Of a stretch of 64,000 nt of DNA, positions 8,737 to 17,164 are shown one piece after another (the first letter of the stretch is position 1; every line of letters starts with the position of its first letter). Below the pieces are notes generated by a model. That model had not been told where the DNA came from and ran no database searches. It saw only the letters and a list, made by a program, of their open reading frames with translations. The translations under genes were made by a program, and so were the position numbers. The DNA comes from CBDBES01 sp965204465 (lineage in GTDB: Bacteria > Spirochaetota > Leptospiria > Turneriellales > CBDBES01): assembly GCA_965204465.1 (NCBI GenBank), contig OZ241995.1, positions 248,001 to 312,000 of the forward strand. Reading direction: 5' to 3'.

Positions 8737-9584
8737 TGAATAATTTAATAAAGACTTTTGATTTTCCTTCTAGTTTTTCTGATGGTTTGAGTAGTATTTT
8801 AGACATACTGATCATTGCCATTTTGATTTACTATGCCTACCAATGGTTAAAGGATACACGCGCTGTTCCCGTAGTGATCGGTTTGATGATCTTAACTGGA
8901 ATATCCATACTTGCCAGACTTTTTCGATTAGAAACATTGGAATGGCTTTTTGATGCTTTGTCTGCCTATATGATCATAGCGATCATTGTAACTCTGCAAC
9001 CAGAGATGAGAAGAATATTCTATCGTATTGGAGAAGTTGGCTGGCTCAATTATTTCTTTCAAGCCAGAAGAAATATCAATATAAATCCAATTATAAAGGC
9101 AGTCAGTCAAATGAATAAAGAAAAAATAGGGGCGCTGATCATTCTTTTGAATCAAATTGATCTGAATCAACTGAAAGAAGGAGGAATTGAATTGAATGCC
9201 AAAATCAGTAAAGAACTTCTTGTTTCTATTTTTTATGGAGAAAATCCTTTGCATGATGGAGCTATACTAATAGAAAATGATAAAATACTTTACGCGGCAA
9301 CCTATCTTCCAATGTCTACTTCTCCTCAATTAAAAAAAACTCATGGCGCCAGGCATAGGGCTGCCTTAGGAATTACAGAAGAGTCGGATGCTTTAGCGAT
9401 TATAGTCTCTGAAGAAAAAAGAAAGGTTTCTTTGGCTTTTTCCGGGAAACTGCAAGAAAGCGTGAGCCAATCTACTTTGACTTTTGCTTTAGAGGCTTTT
9501 AATAATGGCTCTCTGAAAAAAAAATGGAGAAATCTTTTTAGGAAAAAAAGAATAACCACTCAAAGGAAAACGGTCATTATATGA
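8736..9584 (+). CDS. cdaA: Diadenylate cyclase CdaA
   Basis: 282 residues. Three membrane helices occupy about residues 25-90, followed by a DisA_N catalytic domain with the characteristic DGAILI (about 173) and RHRAALGITEESDA (about 208-221) motifs. It makes cyclic di-AMP from two ATP, the second messenger controlling potassium uptake and wall homeostasis. The usual regulator gene cdaR/ybbR follows with a four-base overlap. The basic C-terminal tail (KKKWRNLFRKKR) is of unknown use. Confidence 0.92.
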   Translation: MNNLIKTFDFPSSFSDGLSSILDILIIAILIYYAYQWLKDTRAVPVVIGLMILTGISILARLFRLETLEWLFDALSAYMIIAIIVTLQPEMRRIFYRIGEVGWLNYFFQARRNININPIIKAVSQMNKEKIGALIILLNQIDLNQLKEGGIELNAKISKELLVSIFYGENPLHDGAILIENDKILYAATYLPMSTSPQLKKTHGARHRAALGITEESDALAIIVSEEKRKVSLAFSGKLQESVSQSTLTFALEAFNNGSLKKKWRNLFRKKRITTQRKTVII

Positions 9585-10669
9585 AATTAAATATATTGCA
9601 GGATATATTCATAAAGGATTGGAAAATAAAATTAATTTGTATTTTATTTGCATTCATTCTATGGAGTTATATTCATATCTCCAAGATCAATGCAACCGAC
9701 ATAAGGGTACCAATAGAGTATAAAAATATTCCTGATAATATTGAATTTGCTTCAAAACCAATCTCTTTTGCAACCATACGAATACGGGGAAAAAAAGAAG
9801 ATTTAAAGTTTCCCACATCCAACTTGAAGGCAGAGGTAACTCTTTCTGATGCAAAGATAGGTTCTTTTGAGTATGAGGTGGATTTTGATAGCAGGCAATT
9901 GCCTGAAAAAGTCGAGGTAACTCGCATTTCCAAGGTACAATTATCTTTTGAAAAGATCATTCAAAAGAATCTGTGGGTAAAAGCAAATATAAAGGGAGAA
10001 GCTTCGGAAGGTTTTAAACAGGGTAGGATAATCGTATTGCCAAAGAAGGTTTTATTGAAAGGTCCCAAGTCTAGATTAGATAAATTAAGAGAAATATTTA
10101 CCAAAGAAATAGACATATCCGGTGCCGAAAAAGATGTACAGGAATATGTAGAATTAGCTATACCTTACTCTAAAATAAGTCCTGTAAGGAATAATAAAGT
10201 TCTTGTTGAAATAAAAATATTTGAAACAAATACGTTTGAGGAAAGAATTATGGATAATATAGAAATACTAGTTTCTAATCTTGATCCTGTTTTAAAGGCT
10301 TCTCTTTCACAAGATAAAGTAAAATTTTATTTGAGAGGTAATTCTAAGGAATTGAATTTGATCCAAAAGACCGATCTAAGTGTAGTCGCAGATTTAGAGG
10401 GTACCCGTTACGACTATGAAAATAATACCATATTACCGTATTCTGAAGAAACAAGTATTCCTTTACAGCCTAAAATTTTAAAATTTAATGACAAGGTATC
10501 TGTCTTTGAAATAAAACCAGACTATGTGGGGGTTAAATTTTTTTTGAAAAATAATATTATTCTAAAAGAAAAAAAATTAGAAGAAAAATCCTCCCCTAAA
10601 GAAGTAAGTGTAAAAGATAACAAACAAAAAGAAAATGACCCTAACTCTAAAGAATTTTCTGACCCTTAA
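9581..10669 (+). CDS. cdaR: YbbR-domain regulator of CdaA
   Basis: 362 residues with one N-terminal membrane anchor (LICILFAFILWSYIHI, about 17-32) and an extracytoplasmic part made of YbbR-like repeats, seen as recurring blocks such as VPIEYKNIPDNIEF, VWVKANIKGEASEGFKQG-type and VLLKGPKSRLDKL. YbbR proteins bind and modulate CdaA, and this gene overlaps cdaA by four bases as in many phyla. The C-terminal 35 residues are Lys/Glu/Ser-rich and probably disordered. Confidence 0.85.
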   Translation: MKLNILQDIFIKDWKIKLICILFAFILWSYIHISKINATDIRVPIEYKNIPDNIEFASKPISFATIRIRGKKEDLKFPTSNLKAEVTLSDAKIGSFEYEVDFDSRQLPEKVEVTRISKVQLSFEKIIQKNLWVKANIKGEASEGFKQGRIIVLPKKVLLKGPKSRLDKLREIFTKEIDISGAEKDVQEYVELAIPYSKISPVRNNKVLVEIKIFETNTFEERIMDNIEILVSNLDPVLKASLSQDKVKFYLRGNSKELNLIQKTDLSVVADLEGTRYDYENNTILPYSEETSIPLQPKILKFNDKVSVFEIKPDYVGVKFFLKNNIILKEKKLEEKSSPKEVSVKDNKQKENDPNSKEFSDP

Positions 10670-10683
10670 TTCTAATTAATTCA

Positions 10684-11427
10684 GTGAATATGCCAATACC
10701 TATTCGTTTGGGAGTAAATATAGATCATATAGCAACGGTGAGGAATGCAAGGGGTGAAAATGATCCTTCCATTTTAGAAATATTATTTGAAGTACAAGAG
10801 GGTGGGGGGGATATGGTCACAATGCATCTTCGTGAAGACCGCAGACATATCAAGGATGAAGATATTTATGAGGTAAAAAAACATTCTAAACTGCCTATCA
10901 ATTTAGAAATGGCATTGACCCAGGAAATGCTTGAAATTGCCTGCCGGCTCATGCCTTCCACTATTTGCATTGTTCCTGAAAAAAGAGAGGAATTGACCAC
11001 AGAGGGAGGCCTTGATCTAAAAAAGTTAAAGGGTCAAATGCCTTTATTCTTAAAGGAGTTAAAGAAAAGAAAAATACAGCCCTATGTATTCATTGAACCA
11101 GATGAAGAAACAATTTTGATGGCAGAAGAGTTAAAAATAACCGGAGTAGAGCTTCATACTGGCAAATTAATGCGCCTATTCAAGAATAAAACCCTTTTTA
11201 GAGAGGAATTGAAGAAATTTGAAATAGCGTCTAATATATGTGCGAAAAAAAGGATCAGTATGAATGCTGGACATGGTTTGAATTATCATAATATTTTCAG
11301 TATATTGCACATCCATAATCTGGAAGAAGTGAACATAGGACATGCCATTGTTTGCAGAGCCTTAAAATCGGGAATGAGGCAAGCAGTTTATTCCATGAAG
11401 AATATATTGAATAGAAAGAATATTTGA
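10684..11427 (+). CDS. pdxJ: Pyridoxine 5'-phosphate synthase
   Basis: About 247 residues, the usual length. PdxJ condenses deoxyxylulose 5-phosphate with 3-amino-2-oxopropyl phosphate to form pyridoxine phosphate. Conserved blocks are RLGVNIDHIATVRNARGEND, MHLREDRRHIKDED, VPEKREELTTEGGLD, ELHTGKL, NAGHGLNYHNI and EVNIGHAIVCRAL. Either GTG 10684 or ATG 10690 can start it. It continues the folP-cdaA-cdaR operon, 14 bases after cdaR. Confidence 0.93.
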   Translation: MNMPIPIRLGVNIDHIATVRNARGENDPSILEILFEVQEGGGDMVTMHLREDRRHIKDEDIYEVKKHSKLPINLEMALTQEMLEIACRLMPSTICIVPEKREELTTEGGLDLKKLKGQMPLFLKELKKRKIQPYVFIEPDEETILMAEELKITGVELHTGKLMRLFKNKTLFREELKKFEIASNICAKKRISMNAGHGLNYHNIFSILHIHNLEEVNIGHAIVCRALKSGMRQAVYSMKNILNRKNI

Positions 11428-11431
11428 AATT

Positions 11432-11812
11432 ATGATCATTGGCATTGGAGTAGATATATGCGACAATGATAGGATCCATGGATTGTATAAGAAATTTGGT
11501 CCGTCTTTTTTAAATCGAATTTATTCTAAAGAAGAATTGGAATATTGCCTTTCCAGGAAAGATCCTGTGCCTCATTTAGCAGCCAGGTTCTCCTTAAAAG
11601 AAGCCTTTATAAAGTCTCTGGATATAAAAAAAAGAGATATGAGCCTGTCTTATAAAGATGTGTATCTATGGGGTGATCAAGCCAAAAAAAATATTCATGT
11701 TAAGGGAAGGCTAAAAAGAGTATATGATAAAATGGAAGTAAATAAAATTTGGTTTAGTATTTCACATTCAAAGAGGCACGCTATGGCCAATGTACTGTTA
11801 GAGAAGTATTGA
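11432..11812 (+). CDS. acpS: Holo-[acyl-carrier-protein] synthase
   Basis: 126 residues, standard for AcpS, which transfers phosphopantetheine from CoA to acyl carrier protein. Visible family blocks are the N-terminal IIGIGVDICDNDRI with the metal-binding Asp, FLNRIYSKEELEYC, the ARFSLKEAFIKSL helix with its catalytic Glu-Ala pair, and ISHSKRHAMANVL near the C-terminus. It starts four bases after pdxJ, a pairing common in bacteria. Confidence 0.93.
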   Translation: MIIGIGVDICDNDRIHGLYKKFGPSFLNRIYSKEELEYCLSRKDPVPHLAARFSLKEAFIKSLDIKKRDMSLSYKDVYLWGDQAKKNIHVKGRLKRVYDKMEVNKIWFSISHSKRHAMANVLLEKY

Positions 11813-11818
11813 CTCCCC

Positions 11819-12865
11819 ATGAATGAATACAAATCTATTTTCAGACCTGAAAAACAGGAAAAAGATCAAAGTATACGTCCTTCGATCTTAAAGGATTTTA
11901 TAGGTCAGAAAAATATTATTGAGAATTTAGAAATCTATATAAGAGCCTCTCAGGTGAGACAAGAACCAATTGATCATATATTGTTTTCAGGTCCTCCTGG
12001 TTTAGGTAAGACTACATTGGCCAGGATCATAAGTTCTATCCAAAAAGGCAATTTTATTCAGGTTTCCGCCCCTAATATCAAAAGGCCAGGCGATCTTGCA
12101 AAACTATTGACCAATCTAAAGCAAAATGATGTATTCTTCATTGATGAGATACACCGTCTAAATGTATCCATAGAAGAAATTCTATATCCGGCCATGGAAG
12201 ACAATACGATAGACGTTACCCTATCTGAAGGAATGGCCGCCTCTCATATTCAGTTAGAATTACCTCCTTTCACCCTGGTAGGGGCTACCACAAGAGATGG
12301 TGCTTTGAGTTCTCCTCTTAGAGATAGATTTGGCATTCATTTGAGATTAAATTACTATACAGAAGAAGAGATCAGTCAAATTATTCATCGTTCGGCAAGG
12401 ATATGGCATATTTCCATTGAACAAAAAGCAGTCAGGGAAATATCCATCCGAAGCCGTAGAACGCCTAGGGTGGCCATTAGATTGCTGAGGCGTATTTGGG
12501 ATTATGCTCTGGTAGAAAATGAACAGAATTCGAAGTCTAAAGACATTAAACGAGTAAAGATATTGACTAAGTTGGTTTTAGAAAGTTTTTCTAAAATGAA
12601 AATTGATCCTGTGGGTTTAACATCATTGGATAATAAACTCTTGAAGGTCATTTCTATTGATTATGAAGGAGGACCTGTTGGATTAAAACCCCTGGCAGCC
12701 ATTATTTCTGAAGATGTGGTTACTCTGGAAGACTTCATAGAACCCTTTTTGGTCAGACTTGGTTTTTTAAAAAGAACCCCAAGAGGAAGAATGCTCACTT
12801 TAGCCGGTTCAAAACATTTAGGCTTTTCTAAAGATACAATACAAAGTGAAAGAACTTTATTTTAA
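11819..12865 (+). CDS. ruvB: Holliday junction helicase subunit RuvB
   Basis: 348 residues, the usual length. AAA+ motor of the RuvABC branch-migration complex: Walker A SGPPGLGKTTLARI (about 56-69), Walker B VFFIDEIHRLNVSIEE, sensor block GATTRDGALSSPLRDRFG, arginine-finger region RTPRVAIRLLRR and the C-terminal DNA-binding winged helix with KRTPRGRMLT. Last gene of the folP operon, six bases after acpS. Its 3' end overlaps the convergent acyltransferase gene by nine bases. ruvA and ruvC are not in the window. Confidence 0.95.
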   Translation: MNEYKSIFRPEKQEKDQSIRPSILKDFIGQKNIIENLEIYIRASQVRQEPIDHILFSGPPGLGKTTLARIISSIQKGNFIQVSAPNIKRPGDLAKLLTNLKQNDVFFIDEIHRLNVSIEEILYPAMEDNTIDVTLSEGMAASHIQLELPPFTLVGATTRDGALSSPLRDRFGIHLRLNYYTEEEISQIIHRSARIWHISIEQKAVREISIRSRRTPRVAIRLLRRIWDYALVENEQNSKSKDIKRVKILTKLVLESFSKMKIDPVGLTSLDNKLLKVISIDYEGGPVGLKPLAAIISEDVVTLEDFIEPFLVRLGFLKRTPRGRMLTLAGSKHLGFSKDTIQSERTLF

Positions 12866-13984
12866 ATTTAAGATCAGATATTCCTGATCCTTGGATGAAG
12901 AGGCGCATAATATAGATACTTCTTCGTTTCTGGATTTGAATATAGAGTCACTTAATCTTTGGCTTACTCTGCCTGGGCCAAAATCAATTGCCTCTCTGAT
13001 AGAATGATTTTTTAATATAGAGGCTAAAGGCTTTTCCCAATAAAGTGTATTTAAAATTATTTCTTTGAAGAGACTGGTTCCCAGATCATGATCATTCTGC
13101 ATATTCCTTCCATCTGAGAAGGAGTAAACCGGTATATGAAGATCAGATCCTTTGTAATCAAAACTTATATTTTTAAGGTCATTTTCAAAAGTTTCTTTCA
13201 TTTTTTTCAATAGGGGGGAATGAAATGGACATGAAGATTTTATATATAGATATTTTGGCCTGTTTCTATTTTCCAATTTTTTGATTTTTTCATCCAATAG
13301 GATCATAGAAGATCTTTTAGATGAAATAACTCTGTTATCAGCCGTATTATACAAACTTATATAAATTTTTTCTTCTTGTTCTAGGCCTTGATTTACATCA
13401 TCTATTAAAGATTTTATTTCTAAATGATCTTTTCCCAGGATCGCCGCCATTGGATCCGGGTCTTCGGATCCAATTTTTCTAGAGGCATTTACTTCTTCTT
13501 CTGTAGGAAAAATATCAGTAAAAAATTCCTGGGCCCTTGCTCCCATATAAAAAATGTATCTTGTATAATCGTATAATGAATTGTAATATTCTTCTCCTTC
13601 CAGGCATAAAGAGAGGAATGTAGCTGTTATAAGCCCTTGGCTATGACCTGTTAAGGCAACTGAGTTTTTAAGTAATTTTTCTCTGGTAAATCCATTACAA
13701 TGCAGGTACTCCAGATGAGCTAACTGGCAGGCTTGTATCATGGGGAAAGAAATAGCCGAACGACTAAGATATATATTTTCAGGAGCTTTTCTATGATCCG
13801 TGAACCATTTTTGAATATCAAAACCTTGTGGGAAACTGATCTCTTGATTTAATTTAGGGGCGTTTTCTTCTATGGCCTTGAATATAAGGGCATAAAATTT
13901 ATTCATTTTAGGGTCTTCCTGGTATCTTATAAATTCCCTAAGCCAGGGAGTTCCCTGTCCGCCAAATTGTAAAAAATACTTCAT
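12857..13984 (-). CDS. FabD-like (malonyl) acyltransferase
   Basis: 375 residues, longer than standard FabD (about 310). The nucleophile elbow GHSQG (about residues 125-129) and the later catalytic-His context SCPFHSPLL are both present, so an active acyltransferase fold is likely. The N-terminus YFLQFGGQGTPWLREF carries the family GQG signature. Family members load malonyl groups on acyl carrier protein for fatty-acid or polyketide synthesis. The extra length resembles the acyltransferase domains of large synthases, but the gene stands alone, convergent with ruvB. Substrate is not readable from sequence. Confidence 0.75.
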   Translation of the reverse strand: MKYFLQFGGQGTPWLREFIRYQEDPKMNKFYALIFKAIEENAPKLNQEISFPQGFDIQKWFTDHRKAPENIYLSRSAISFPMIQACQLAHLEYLHCNGFTREKLLKNSVALTGHSQGLITATFLSLCLEGEEYYNSLYDYTRYIFYMGARAQEFFTDIFPTEEEVNASRKIGSEDPDPMAAILGKDHLEIKSLIDDVNQGLEQEEKIYISLYNTADNRVISSKRSSMILLDEKIKKLENRNRPKYLYIKSSCPFHSPLLKKMKETFENDLKNISFDYKGSDLHIPVYSFSDGRNMQNDHDLGTSLFKEIILNTLYWEKPLASILKNHSIREAIDFGPGRVSQRLSDSIFKSRNEEVSILCASSSKDQEYLILNLK

Positions 13985-14175
13985 AAATAAAAAGATTTTA
14001 ACTAAAGCCTATCCAGATTATTTATTTTTTGTTAAAAGAAAAGTATTTTTTGAAATCGTTTTTTCTTTCTTAAATAGATGAATAAAAAACAAGCTTATTT
14101 ATCGTTTACTTATAGTGTTTACAAGGGTAATTACAAAATATTTTTGGTTTAAATTGAAATTAAATTCTAAATTCG
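13985..14175. other. Intergenic leader of tRNA-Ser
   Basis: AT-rich, non-coding on both strands, between the divergently placed acyltransferase start and tRNA-Ser. It must contain the promoters of both, but no box pair stands out. Confidence 0.4.
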
Positions 14176-14264
14176 GGAGAGGTGGCTGAGTGGTCGAAAG
14201 CGGCTCCCTGCTAAGGAGTTGTACGGTGAAAGCTGTACCGTGGGTTCGAATCCCACTCTCTCCG
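14176..14264 (+). tRNA. tRNA-Ser (GCU)
   Basis: A class II tRNA. The acceptor stem GGAGAGG pairs with TCTCTCC before the discriminator G. The anticodon loop CTGCTAA gives anticodon GCT (14210-14212). A long variable arm (TGTACGGTGAAAGCTGTACC) and the T arm GTGGGTTCGAATCCCAC are intact. CCA is not encoded (TTA follows). The defence island begins directly downstream, as is common for tRNA genes used as insertion points, but no repeat of the tRNA 3' end was found at the other side. Confidence 0.95.
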
Positions 14265-14288
14265 TTACGGAGCTTGGAAAAGGTGAAC

Positions 14289-14491
14289 ATTCTGTTTCAC
14301 CCAACAATTAGACGCTGTCGGGTACAGGTGGATGGTACAAGGCGAACAAAGGCTTTAAAAAATATGGGCAAAGCTGGTTTTTTAAAGTGCCCGCCCTTGT
14401 TACAAAAGGTACAGATAAAGAATCGGTTTTCGCTCAAATGAATATAAACCACCTGTGCCAACGGCGTTTAGTCGTTGGTGAAATAGAGAAC
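14289..14491. repeat. Long imperfect hairpin after tRNA-Ser
   Basis: The arms 14289-14331 and 14449-14491 pair over about 40 bases with a few bulges and several G-U pairs. Core examples are GGGTACAGGTGG with CCACCTGTGCC, and CACCCAACAATTAGACGC with GCGTTTAGTCGTTGGTG. Nested inside, ACAAGGCG (14337) pairs with CGCCCTTGT (14392), and GGCTTTAAAAAA with TTTTTTAAAGTGCC. G-U tolerance hints at a structured RNA or a folded single-strand recombination site such as an attC-like site, but neither is proved. It separates the tRNA from the restriction-modification genes. Confidence 0.55.
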
Positions 14492-14493
14492 GG

Positions 14494-14688
14494 TTGAATT
14501 CTTTTGTGGAAGCCGAAGCCCTACGGCAGCTTGTTGTAGATCATGGGATGGCTATTGTTGAGGCAGGCAAAAAGTCTTGGGTACGGGTAAAGACATTGCA
14601 AAGAGGGGTAAATTTTAATATACATTTAGAGCAGGGGGATGAGTCTGAGAAATTGGTTGAGGAGTTTCGGAGATTATTAGTAAATTGA
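14494..14688 (+). CDS. Small hypothetical protein upstream of methylase
   Basis: 64 residues from a TTG; ATG 14548 would leave 46. It reads EAEALRQLVVDHGMAIVEAG and ends SEKLVEEFRRLLVN, a compact soluble alpha/beta look. Base composition is richer in G than its neighbours. It ends 10 bases before the methylase, so it may be a controller or accessory gene of the restriction-modification system, or just a leftover of the inserted segment. No helix-turn-helix is evident. Confidence 0.4.
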   Translation: MNSFVEAEALRQLVVDHGMAIVEAGKKSWVRVKTLQRGVNFNIHLEQGDESEKLVEEFRRLLVN

Positions 14689-14698
14689 AAATGGAATC

Positions 14699-16180
14699 AT
14701 GGAACAGCTTAGATTGTTTGAATTAAAAACACGAGCCCAAAGTAAAGAGTTAGGTCAATTTTTTACAGACCCAAAAATAGCAGATTATATGGCATCAATG
14801 ATAGACTTCAATGAAGATGATTCAGCACGACTTCTTGATGCTGGTGCTGGTAGTGGAGCTCTCACCAGCTCTGTTGCTTACCGTTGTCTTGAATTAGGAA
14901 AGAAACAAGTACACGCTGTTCTTTATGAAATTGATAAAAATATATTACCCAAACTCGAAAAAAGAATGGATGACTTAAATCAAATATTCAAGCTTAAAGG
15001 AAAAAAGTTTTCATACAAAATTCACAATGAAGACTTTGTCTTGTCAAGACCAGACAAACAACAAAATTATAAATTTAATATTTCCATTATCAATCCTCCA
15101 TACTTTAAGTATAATTCAGGAAAATCTCCTTATTCGGGCGCTACCTCTGATTTATTTAAAGGTGACCCTAACATTTATGCCTCTTTTACAGCAATAGTAT
15201 CTGAATGTCTGATGCCCAAAGGAGAGATGATAGTCATTATTCCTCGAAGTTTTACCAATGGTCTTTATTTTAAAGGATTTAGAAATTATTTACAATCAAA
15301 TATGAGTTTGGAACGGATCCATATTTTTAGATCAAGAAATCAACTTTTTAAAAATATGGAGGTTTTACAAGAAAATATTATCTGCCAATATGTTAAGACA
15401 GAACAAATATCAAATATAAAAATTTCTTCTAGTAATTGCTCTAAAGATTTAAAAAAAACCAAAATAAACTTATACCCTTCTAAACTCATTTTCGATAATC
15501 ATAATCAACATAAGATCATCAGAATTCCAGAGAGTAATATTGATGGCTATATTTTAAATATCGTTTCAAAATGGTCTAATGACTTAGAAAAAAATGGTTA
15601 CTATATTTCTACAGGTCCAGTTGTTAAATTTAGGACAAAAGAATTTATTACTAAAAAATCATATCATAACTCTATTCCTTTACTTCAGATGCATAATGTT
15701 AAAGTACCCTATTTTGAATGGACTGGAAAGCATAAGAAGGATGCTTATTTTTCTTTAAAGGAAGGCTATGAAAAACATGTAAGTAAAAATACAATATATG
15801 TCTTATTAAAACGATTCACTTCTAAAGAAGAAAGGCGACGTTTAGTTGCAAGTGTATATGATCCCAGTAAAATCAAAGGAGATTTGATCGGTTTAGAGAA
15901 TCATTTAAACTATATTGGATTAAAAAATACAGAAATGAATCTTTTTGAGGCTCTCGGTTTGGCGGCTCTATTTAATTCTACGTTAATGGATCGATATTTT
16001 AGGGCAATGTCAGGTAATACTCAAGTTAATGCCACAGATATACGGTTACTGAAACTACCTCCAAGAGGCATCATCATAAAAATAGGTAAAGAAATTGAAA
16101 ACTTTGAATTTGTTGAGCAAACTAATCTCGATAAGGTTGTTAATAATTTTCTTAACATTGAAGATCAACTGAAAAATTGA
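14699..16180 (+). CDS. Adenine DNA methyltransferase, BsuBI/PstI type
   Basis: 493 residues, as expected for the methylases paired with BsuBI/PstI endonucleases. Motif X-like ELGQFFTDPKIADYM (about 18-32), S-adenosylmethionine loop LLDAGAGSGALTSS (about 44-57) and catalytic INPPYFKY (about 130-137) define a gamma-type N6-adenine enzyme. The C-terminal half is the target-recognition region. The downstream nuclease gene overlaps by four bases (TTGA). By family, the recognition site is likely CTGCAG, but this is inferred. Confidence 0.88.
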   Translation: MEQLRLFELKTRAQSKELGQFFTDPKIADYMASMIDFNEDDSARLLDAGAGSGALTSSVAYRCLELGKKQVHAVLYEIDKNILPKLEKRMDDLNQIFKLKGKKFSYKIHNEDFVLSRPDKQQNYKFNISIINPPYFKYNSGKSPYSGATSDLFKGDPNIYASFTAIVSECLMPKGEMIVIIPRSFTNGLYFKGFRNYLQSNMSLERIHIFRSRNQLFKNMEVLQENIICQYVKTEQISNIKISSSNCSKDLKKTKINLYPSKLIFDNHNQHKIIRIPESNIDGYILNIVSKWSNDLEKNGYYISTGPVVKFRTKEFITKKSYHNSIPLLQMHNVKVPYFEWTGKHKKDAYFSLKEGYEKHVSKNTIYVLLKRFTSKEERRRLVASVYDPSKIKGDLIGLENHLNYIGLKNTEMNLFEALGLAALFNSTLMDRYFRAMSGNTQVNATDIRLLKLPPRGIIIKIGKEIENFEFVEQTNLDKVVNNFLNIEDQLKN

Positions 16181-17154
16181 ATATAGAGAAACAAAGAACG
16201 GAAAAGCTTAAGCAAGCTAAAGAAATTTTAGAGTCGCTAGGGATGCCAAAAGCACAATGCAATAACAGGTCTGCATGGGTTTTTTTATCTTTAAGTAATA
16301 TAAGACCACAAGACCCTTGGAAGAAAGCAAGCGCACCATTGTTGGCAACATTTGAAATAATGCAATTCATCAGAGAATATTATGGACAAGATTACAAGCC
16401 TAATAGTCGAGAAACTATTCGTCGCCAAACATTGCACCAATTTGAGCAGGCCAGGCTTGTTGACCGAAATAGAGATAACCCAGAACGAGCAACAAATAGT
16501 AAGGACAATAATTACTCGTTAAATAAACCCATTCTCGAAATTTTAAAAGAATACCCAGAAGGAAAGTGGAAAAAGAAAATTAAAAATCATAAGAAAAACC
16601 TCACCCCCTTAAAAAAACTTTATGCCAAAAGCTTAAATACAATGAAGATTCCAATTACTTTGCTGGATGATAGTAAAGTGATGCTATCACCGGGGAAACA
16701 CAATCAATTACATGCCGATATACTGCATGAGTTTTGTCCCAGATTTGTTGGTAAAGGAGGAAAACTTCTATATCTGGGTGATACAGCTAGCAGTCGAGAC
16801 GAAGGCGGAAAACTTATGGTTTTAGAGAAAGACTTTATTGAATCATTAGGTATTCCATTAACATTTCATGAAAAATTACCTGATATAGTAATATTTAATA
16901 AAAAGCGTAATTGGCTGTTTTTAATTGAGGCTGTCAGCAGCCATGGCCCTGTATCACCTAAACGTTGGTTTGAATTAGAAGAAATGTTGTCAGACTGTAA
17001 AATAAGTAGAATTTATGTAACTGCATTTCCTAGTCTTATAACTTTTCGCAAGCATATCACAAATATAGCTTGGGAGACAGAGGTATGGATAGCTGATAAT
17101 CCAGATCATATGATCCACTTCAATGGAGATCGTTTTATTGGACCATACAAGTAA
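16177..17154 (+). CDS. BsuBI/PstI-family restriction endonuclease
   Basis: 325 residues, the length of PstI and BsuBI. The C-terminal half carries the family core: LLYLGDTASSRDEGGKLMVL, then PDIVIFNKKRNWLFLIEAVSSHGPVSPKR, where the Asp and Glu form the PD-(D/E)XK nuclease centre. The N-terminal half is the family helical domain. It starts at a TTG inside the methylase stop. No frameshift or stop is present, so the pair is probably active. It converges with the OLD-like gene, 10 bases apart. Confidence 0.9.
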   Translation: MNIEKQRTEKLKQAKEILESLGMPKAQCNNRSAWVFLSLSNIRPQDPWKKASAPLLATFEIMQFIREYYGQDYKPNSRETIRRQTLHQFEQARLVDRNRDNPERATNSKDNNYSLNKPILEILKEYPEGKWKKKIKNHKKNLTPLKKLYAKSLNTMKIPITLLDDSKVMLSPGKHNQLHADILHEFCPRFVGKGGKLLYLGDTASSRDEGGKLMVLEKDFIESLGIPLTFHEKLPDIVIFNKKRNWLFLIEAVSSHGPVSPKRWFELEEMLSDCKISRIYVTAFPSLITFRKHITNIAWETEVWIADNPDHMIHFNGDRFIGPYK

Positions 17155-17164
17155 TGACTTTAAC

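Noticed and set aside
14289..14491. SRP RNA, tmRNA or 6S RNA
   Set aside because: The SRP S-domain GGAAG/AGCAGC motif is absent, no tRNA-like ends or tag frame, and no 6S-type open bubble is evident.
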